Translations under genes and position numbers: made by a program
Assembly: GCA_002509665.1 (NCBI GenBank)
Contig: DADN01000095.1
Span: 1-8,710 of the forward strand
Reading direction: 5' to 3'
Length of the DNA: 8,710 bases
Source: Methanobacterium sp. UBA8
GTDB taxonomy: Archaea; Methanobacteriota; Methanobacteria; Methanobacteriales; Methanobacteriaceae
Part shown: positions 5,969-8,710 of the stretch, one piece after another
Position numbering within the stretch: position 1 is the first letter of the stretch
How the letters are laid out: each line of letters begins with the position of its first letter
Notes under the pieces: model-generated
The model's database searches: none
What the model saw: the letters and a program-made list of their open reading frames with translations, nothing else
What the model was told of the DNA's origin: nothing

Positions 5969-7084
5969 TTAAATTTCAATGGTTTCTAATCTGTTCATAG
6001 CTTCCTCTAAATTTTCATATGAAGAAGCATAAGACAGTCTAAAATGATTTTCTCCACATTTACCAAAACTACTGCCATTGACAATTATTACTCCTTTTTC
6101 TACAGCCTTATTTACAAATTCCTGGGAGTTTTGGACCCTTGGAAATACATAAAATGCTCCTTTAGGTGCTTTAAATGCTATTCCCATTTCATTCAATCTT
6201 TTAACTACCAGATCTCTTCTTCGTTTAAATTCAGTTACCATTTCCCCAACGCACACCTGCGGTCCGGTTAATGCTTCATGTCCTGCTATTTGGGATAAAG
6301 AGCTTGCACATGCCACATTATACTGATGAACCTTCAGCAATTCTTCAGCTATTTCTGGTTTTGCAGTCATATATCCTATTCTAAATCCAGTCATCGCATA
6401 GGTCTTAGAAAATGCATTTATAGTTATTGCATTATCAGTATATCTTCCAGGACTGTAATGTTTCCCTTCATAAAGTATGTGTTCATATACTTCATCAGAT
6501 ATCAAATATATGCCATGATCTTCAGCTATTTCAGCTATACCTTTAATATCTTCTTTTTGCATGACTGCTCCTGTTGGATTTGAAGGAGAATTCAAAATTA
6601 AGGCTTTAGTTTTATCAGTTATTTTATCAAGGACATCCTCCGGAGTCATTCTGAATTCGTTTTCTTCTTTAAGACTTACTGGGACCATTTTACCTTCTGC
6701 AAGCTTTACAAATGCATCATATGAAAGAAATCCAGGATCAGGAATTAAAACTTCATCTCCTCTATTCACCAGTGCTTGAAGACTGATATAAAGTGCTTGA
6801 CTTGCCCCGACCGTTACAAGTATTGATTCAGGGTCTACTTCAAGCTTATTTTCCTCTTTAAATTTACAAGATATTGCTTCCCTAAGTTCTATAATCCCCT
6901 TATTTGCCGTATAATGAGTAAAACCATCATCTAAAGCTCTTTTTACGGCTTCTCTGATATGTAATGGCGTATCAAAATCGGGTTCTCCAAGGCTTAAATT
7001 AATAGCATCTTCTGCAGTGATATCAAACATTTTCCTTATTTCTGAAAGCTGTATTGACTCGCATCTTCTGGTTGGTTGAAACAT
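5969..7084 (-). CDS. PLP-dependent aminotransferase, AspB/COG0436 type (fold type I, class I)
   Basis: The protein has 371 residues from the chosen start; numbers below use that start. It has the full active-site set: PLP phosphate-contacting VGASQAL (92-98), SNPTG with N169, SDEVYEH with D197 and Y200, the Schiff-base lysine K227 in NAFSK, R235 in TGFRIGY, and carboxylate-binding R349 in HFRLSYA. The NLSLGEPDFDTP segment near residues 29-40 is the hallmark of archaeal aspartate/aromatic/alanine-type aminotransferases. Substrate preference cannot be fixed by eye. An ATG at 7093-7091 is in frame, but the AGGT ribosome site (7097-7094) touches it. The same AGGT stands 9 bases before ATG 7084-7082, so I chose the latter. 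The gene is divergent from the amino-acid permease with 131 bases between start codons, which suggests coordinated control. Confidence 0.92.
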   Translation of the reverse strand: MFQPTRRCESIQLSEIRKMFDITAEDAINLSLGEPDFDTPLHIREAVKRALDDGFTHYTANKGIIELREAISCKFKEENKLEVDPESILVTVGASQALYISLQALVNRGDEVLIPDPGFLSYDAFVKLAEGKMVPVSLKEENEFRMTPEDVLDKITDKTKALILNSPSNPTGAVMQKEDIKGIAEIAEDHGIYLISDEVYEHILYEGKHYSPGRYTDNAITINAFSKTYAMTGFRIGYMTAKPEIAEELLKVHQYNVACASSLSQIAGHEALTGPQVCVGEMVTEFKRRRDLVVKRLNEMGIAFKAPKGAFYVFPRVQNSQEFVNKAVEKGVIIVNGSSFGKCGENHFRLSYASSYENLEEAMNRLETIEI

Positions 7085-7093
7085 TCTAATCAT

Positions 7094-7097
7094 ACCT
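7094..7097 (-). promoter_or_regulatory. AGGT ribosome site that decides the start of the second aminotransferase
   Basis: AGGT (7097-7094 on the minus strand) directly abuts the upstream ATG at 7093 but lies 9 bases before the ATG at 7084. Only the latter spacing is normal, so the protein most likely begins MFQPTRR. Confidence 0.5.
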
Positions 7098-7123
7098 ATC
7101 TAATCATTGAAATCAATTGTTAG

Positions 7124-7133
7124 TTATATTAAA
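7124..7133 (-). promoter_or_regulatory. TATA box of the second aminotransferase gene
   Basis: The minus strand reads TTTAATATAA. Archaeal spacing puts transcription start near 7102, giving a leader of about 18 bases that includes the AGGT ribosome site. A further TATA-like stretch at 7152-7141 could serve instead. Confidence 0.45.
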
Positions 7134-7140
7134 AAATCGA

Positions 7141-7151
7141 TTATATTATAC
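7141..7151 (+). promoter_or_regulatory. Candidate TATA box of the APC permease gene
   Basis: The plus strand reads TTATATTATAC, which would start transcription near 7172 and leave a leader of about 44 bases before ATG 7216, though no ribosome site is visible there. An alternative box, ATATATAAAA (7201-7210), would start RNA at about 7228-7231 and imply a leaderless message beginning at ATG 7228. Confidence 0.4.
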
Positions 7152-7215
7152 ATTAATCTTTCATATCTTAAAAATTAATCATCTATTTTTACTTTTATCA
7201 ATATATAAAACAAGT

Positions 7216-8613
7216 ATGCCCACAAAAATGCTGAGCCTCTTTGACGTAATAAATCTTGTAGTTGGAACCATAGTTGGTGCTGACATATATATTGCAGCAG
7301 CTTTTGGTGCTGGGCTTTTAGGGCCCGCTTCCATAATTGCATGGGTCTTAGCAGGAGTAATGGCAATTATAATAGCTTTATCATTTGCAGAATGCTCTTC
7401 ACTGATACCAAGAGCTGGAGGGCCTTATGTATATGCTAAAGATGCTTTTGGAGATTTTATCGGATTTTTATCAGGATGGGCATTATTAATAGCATCATGG
7501 AGTGCGATAGCAGTATTTCCCCTTGCATTTGTAGCTTATCTCCAGTATTTTTTCCCAAGTATGCCTTTTGTAGCTCAAACCATAATCAAAATTATATTTA
7601 TTGTTATATTAACAGGCATCAACTATCTTGGAGTTAGAGAAGCAGGTAGAGTTAATGATATATTAACCACCCTCAAACTTGCACCCATTATATTATTTAC
7701 TTTAGCAGGCATTATTTTCTTTATTTTTAACCCATCACAGTTAATTTCTAATTTCACACCAGTTGCCCCCTTAGGATTTACAGGCATTGGAAGTGCACTT
7801 GTCTTAATATTTTGGGCTTATGTAGGATTTGAACTCGTAACAGTCCCCTCAGATGAGATATATGACTCAAAAAGAACTATTCCAAAAGCTATCGTCCTTG
7901 GAATGGGTATCGTTGCCCTTTTCTATATTATAACAAATTTTGTAATAGTTGGAATAGTACCATGGCAGCAGCTTTCTTTATCAACTGCACCCCTTGCACT
8001 TGCAGGTTATGCACTTCTTGCAGGTTTTGGAGCAATATTTCTTACTGTTGGTGCTCTTTTCTCAATTTCAGGGTCTGATGAGGCAGGTATTTTGTCATCA
8101 TCAAGAATTCCGTATGCAATGGCAGGAGATGGGCTTTTACCAAAAATGTTTGCCAGGAAGCATCCAAAATATGATACTCCCTACGTTGCATTAATTGTTC
8201 AGGGCATAATTACAGGTGCAGCATCTATCTTTGGAACCATAAGCAGTCTTATTATATTATCTGTTTTCACTCTGCTTTTCTGTTACCTCGTGACCTGTAT
8301 ATCTGTTTTTCCACTTAGAAAAAGATATGGAAGAAGTATCAAAATTCCATCCATAGTACCAGTTTTGGGTATTTTAATATCCATTTATATGATGACACAG
8401 TGCAATTTAAACCAAATAATAGCAGGTGCAATTTTTATAGCCATTGGAATTCCCATATACTGGAAATATTCACCAAAAGAAGAAATCAGATCAGTTATCA
8501 AAGAAATAACCTCGAGAGAAGTCTTTTTAAGGAAATGGATTCGAGCTCGAGAAGTGTTCTTAGGATATCTATTAAGAAGATTAGCTTATCTTTTAAGAAG
8601 AGTACTGGGCTGA
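7216..8613 (+). CDS. APC-superfamily amino-acid permease with duplicated basic C-terminal tail
   Basis: This 465-residue membrane protein should move amino acids or related amines across the cytoplasmic membrane, by proton symport or exchange as is usual in the family. About 12 membrane helices are visible, near residues 10-30, 36-58, 82-111, 121-138, 153-172, 190-210, 224-248, 258-286, 322-340, 343-366, 378-394 and 399-416. Family landmarks are the broken first helix GTIVGADIY (17-25), the helix 2-3 loop around PRAGGPYVYAKDAFG (65-79), FWAYVGFE (199-206), SKRTIPKAI (218-226) and SSSRIPYAMAGDGLLPK (294-310). The frame extends upstream to a TTG at 7117, but that part is poor coding sequence. 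ATG 7216 or ATG 7228 is the likely start, neither with a ribosome site. Residues 434-465 are a tandemly repeated arginine/leucine-rich tail not expected for the family. The gene is divergent from an aminotransferase gene, so the transported substrate may be one that enzyme handles. Confidence 0.88.
   Translation: MPTKMLSLFDVINLVVGTIVGADIYIAAAFGAGLLGPASIIAWVLAGVMAIIIALSFAECSSLIPRAGGPYVYAKDAFGDFIGFLSGWALLIASWSAIAVFPLAFVAYLQYFFPSMPFVAQTIIKIIFIVILTGINYLGVREAGRVNDILTTLKLAPIILFTLAGIIFFIFNPSQLISNFTPVAPLGFTGIGSALVLIFWAYVGFELVTVPSDEIYDSKRTIPKAIVLGMGIVALFYIITNFVIVGIVPWQQLSLSTAPLALAGYALLAGFGAIFLTVGALFSISGSDEAGILSSSRIPYAMAGDGLLPKMFARKHPKYDTPYVALIVQGIITGAASIFGTISSLIILSVFTLLFCYLVTCISVFPLRKRYGRSIKIPSIVPVLGILISIYMMTQCNLNQIIAGAIFIAIGIPIYWKYSPKEEIRSVIKEITSREVFLRKWIRAREVFLGYLLRRLAYLLRRVLG
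8515..8580 (+). repeat. Two 33-base (11-residue) direct repeats in the permease tail
   Basis: Codons 434-444 and 445-455 both begin REVFL and continue with basic/hydrophobic residues (RKWIRA and GYLLRR). At the DNA level the similarity is clearest in the first half: GAGAAGT with a following TT-rich stretch, and CTCGAGA at 8511-8517 and 8546-8552. The second halves have diverged. An 11-residue period matches three turns of alpha helix and gives an amphipathic surface. Confidence 0.55.
8560..8601 (+). repeat. 21-base tandem duplication encoding LGYLLRR-LAYLLRR
   Basis: Copies at 8560-8580 and 8581-8601 match at 18 of 21 bases and are exactly adjacent and in frame. They encode LGYLLRR and LAYLLRR (residues 449-455 and 456-462), ten residues before the end at most. 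Two of the three differences change one codon (GGA to GCT) and the third is silent. This is direct evidence of recent slippage-type duplication at the 3' end of the permease gene. Confidence 0.8.
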
Positions 8614-8644
8614 ATTAGTTAAGTTTTCTAAAAACCCTGCAAAA

Positions 8645-8705
8645 TCATCGAAAATTATAGATTTTCGTGAGATAGAAAATGCTTGCATTTTCTATATTTT
8701 TAATT
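8645..8705 (+). terminator. Tandem-hairpin terminator of the permease gene
   Basis: The first hairpin has arms CGAAAAT (8649-8655) and ATTTTCG (8661-8667) around a TATAG loop, extended by TCA/TGA past a single bulged T. The second has perfect 11-base arms, ATAGAAAATGC (8672-8682) and GCATTTTCTAT (8685-8695). Its apex reads G(CUUG)C in RNA, a known extra-stable tetraloop in which C and G of the loop pair. A T-rich stretch (8696-8705) follows at once. The layout is that of an intrinsic terminator, about 60 bases after the stop codon. The hairpin is symmetric, so it could also stop transcription arriving from the right. Confidence 0.7.
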
Positions 8706-8710
8706 TTGCG

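Noticed and set aside
6044..6779. Plus-strand frames opposite the second aminotransferase gene
   Set aside because: They are antisense shadows: unusual residue composition, no ribosome sites, and complete overlap with an enzyme gene bearing all catalytic motifs.
7117..7215. N-terminal extension of the permease from a TTG codon at 7117
   Set aside because: The 33 extra residues look like translated promoter DNA, the stretch contains TATA-like boxes and no ribosome site, and the family N-terminus normally begins shortly before LSLFD.
1..8710. Mobile element, CRISPR array, defence island or secondary-metabolite cluster
   Set aside because: No transposase, integrase, direct-repeat array, nuclease or synthase modules are visible; every complete gene except the HEAT-like protein fits ordinary regulation, metabolism or transport.

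Overview
The window looks like ordinary chromosomal DNA from an AT-rich methanogenic archaeon, most probably of the order Methanobacteriales (Methanobacterium-like). Three things suggest this. Shine-Dalgarno sites are of the GGAG/GAGGT/GTGA type. Several genes have archaeal TATA-box promoters, and T-rich tracts follow several stop codons. The protein styles also fit: an archaeal COG0436 aminotransferase, an XRE-cupin regulator beside a thioesterase and an AMP-forming acyl-CoA ligase, and an archaeal APC permease. The assignment is inference by eye; no RNA gene or taxonomic marker is present. I see no rRNA, tRNA, CRISPR array, transposase, integrase or phage gene.

Layout. All genes lie on the minus strand except the last. 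From the left: the first 16 codons of a gene running off the edge (1-49), behind a MarR-family regulator (54-518) whose TATA box sits inside an inverted repeat. Next is a small HEAT/ARM-like helical-repeat protein of unknown function (658-1296), then a fold-type I PLP aminotransferase of the 2-aminoadipate/aromatic (COG1167-like) group (1379-2554). A 418-bp gene-free stretch carries a terminator-like T tract, two palindromes and a promoter. It is followed by a three-gene operon read right to left: XRE-cupin regulator (5714-5136), hotdog thioesterase (5095-4679) and acyl-CoA synthetase (4634-2973). A second aminotransferase of the AspB type (5969-7084) is divergent from a 12-helix APC amino-acid permease (7216-8613, plus strand). 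The permease ends in an unusual tandemly duplicated basic amphipathic tail and is followed by two hairpins and a T tract.

How the genes may work together. The operon encodes activation of a carboxylic acid to its CoA thioester, hydrolysis of acyl-CoA, and a ligand-sensing regulator. Methanogens make isoprenoid lipids and normally lack beta-oxidation, so long-chain fatty-acid catabolism is an unlikely role. With two aminotransferases and an amino-acid permease nearby, salvage of branched-chain or aryl acids (acid to acyl-CoA to 2-oxoacid by a ferredoxin oxidoreductase encoded elsewhere, then to amino acid) is a reasonable hypothesis, but the sequence does not prove it.

I found no convincing wholly new system. 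The items most worth a second look are the duplicated permease tail, the MarR regulator with two cysteines in its wing and a TATA-straddling operator, and the acid-activation operon with its amino-acid gene neighbours.
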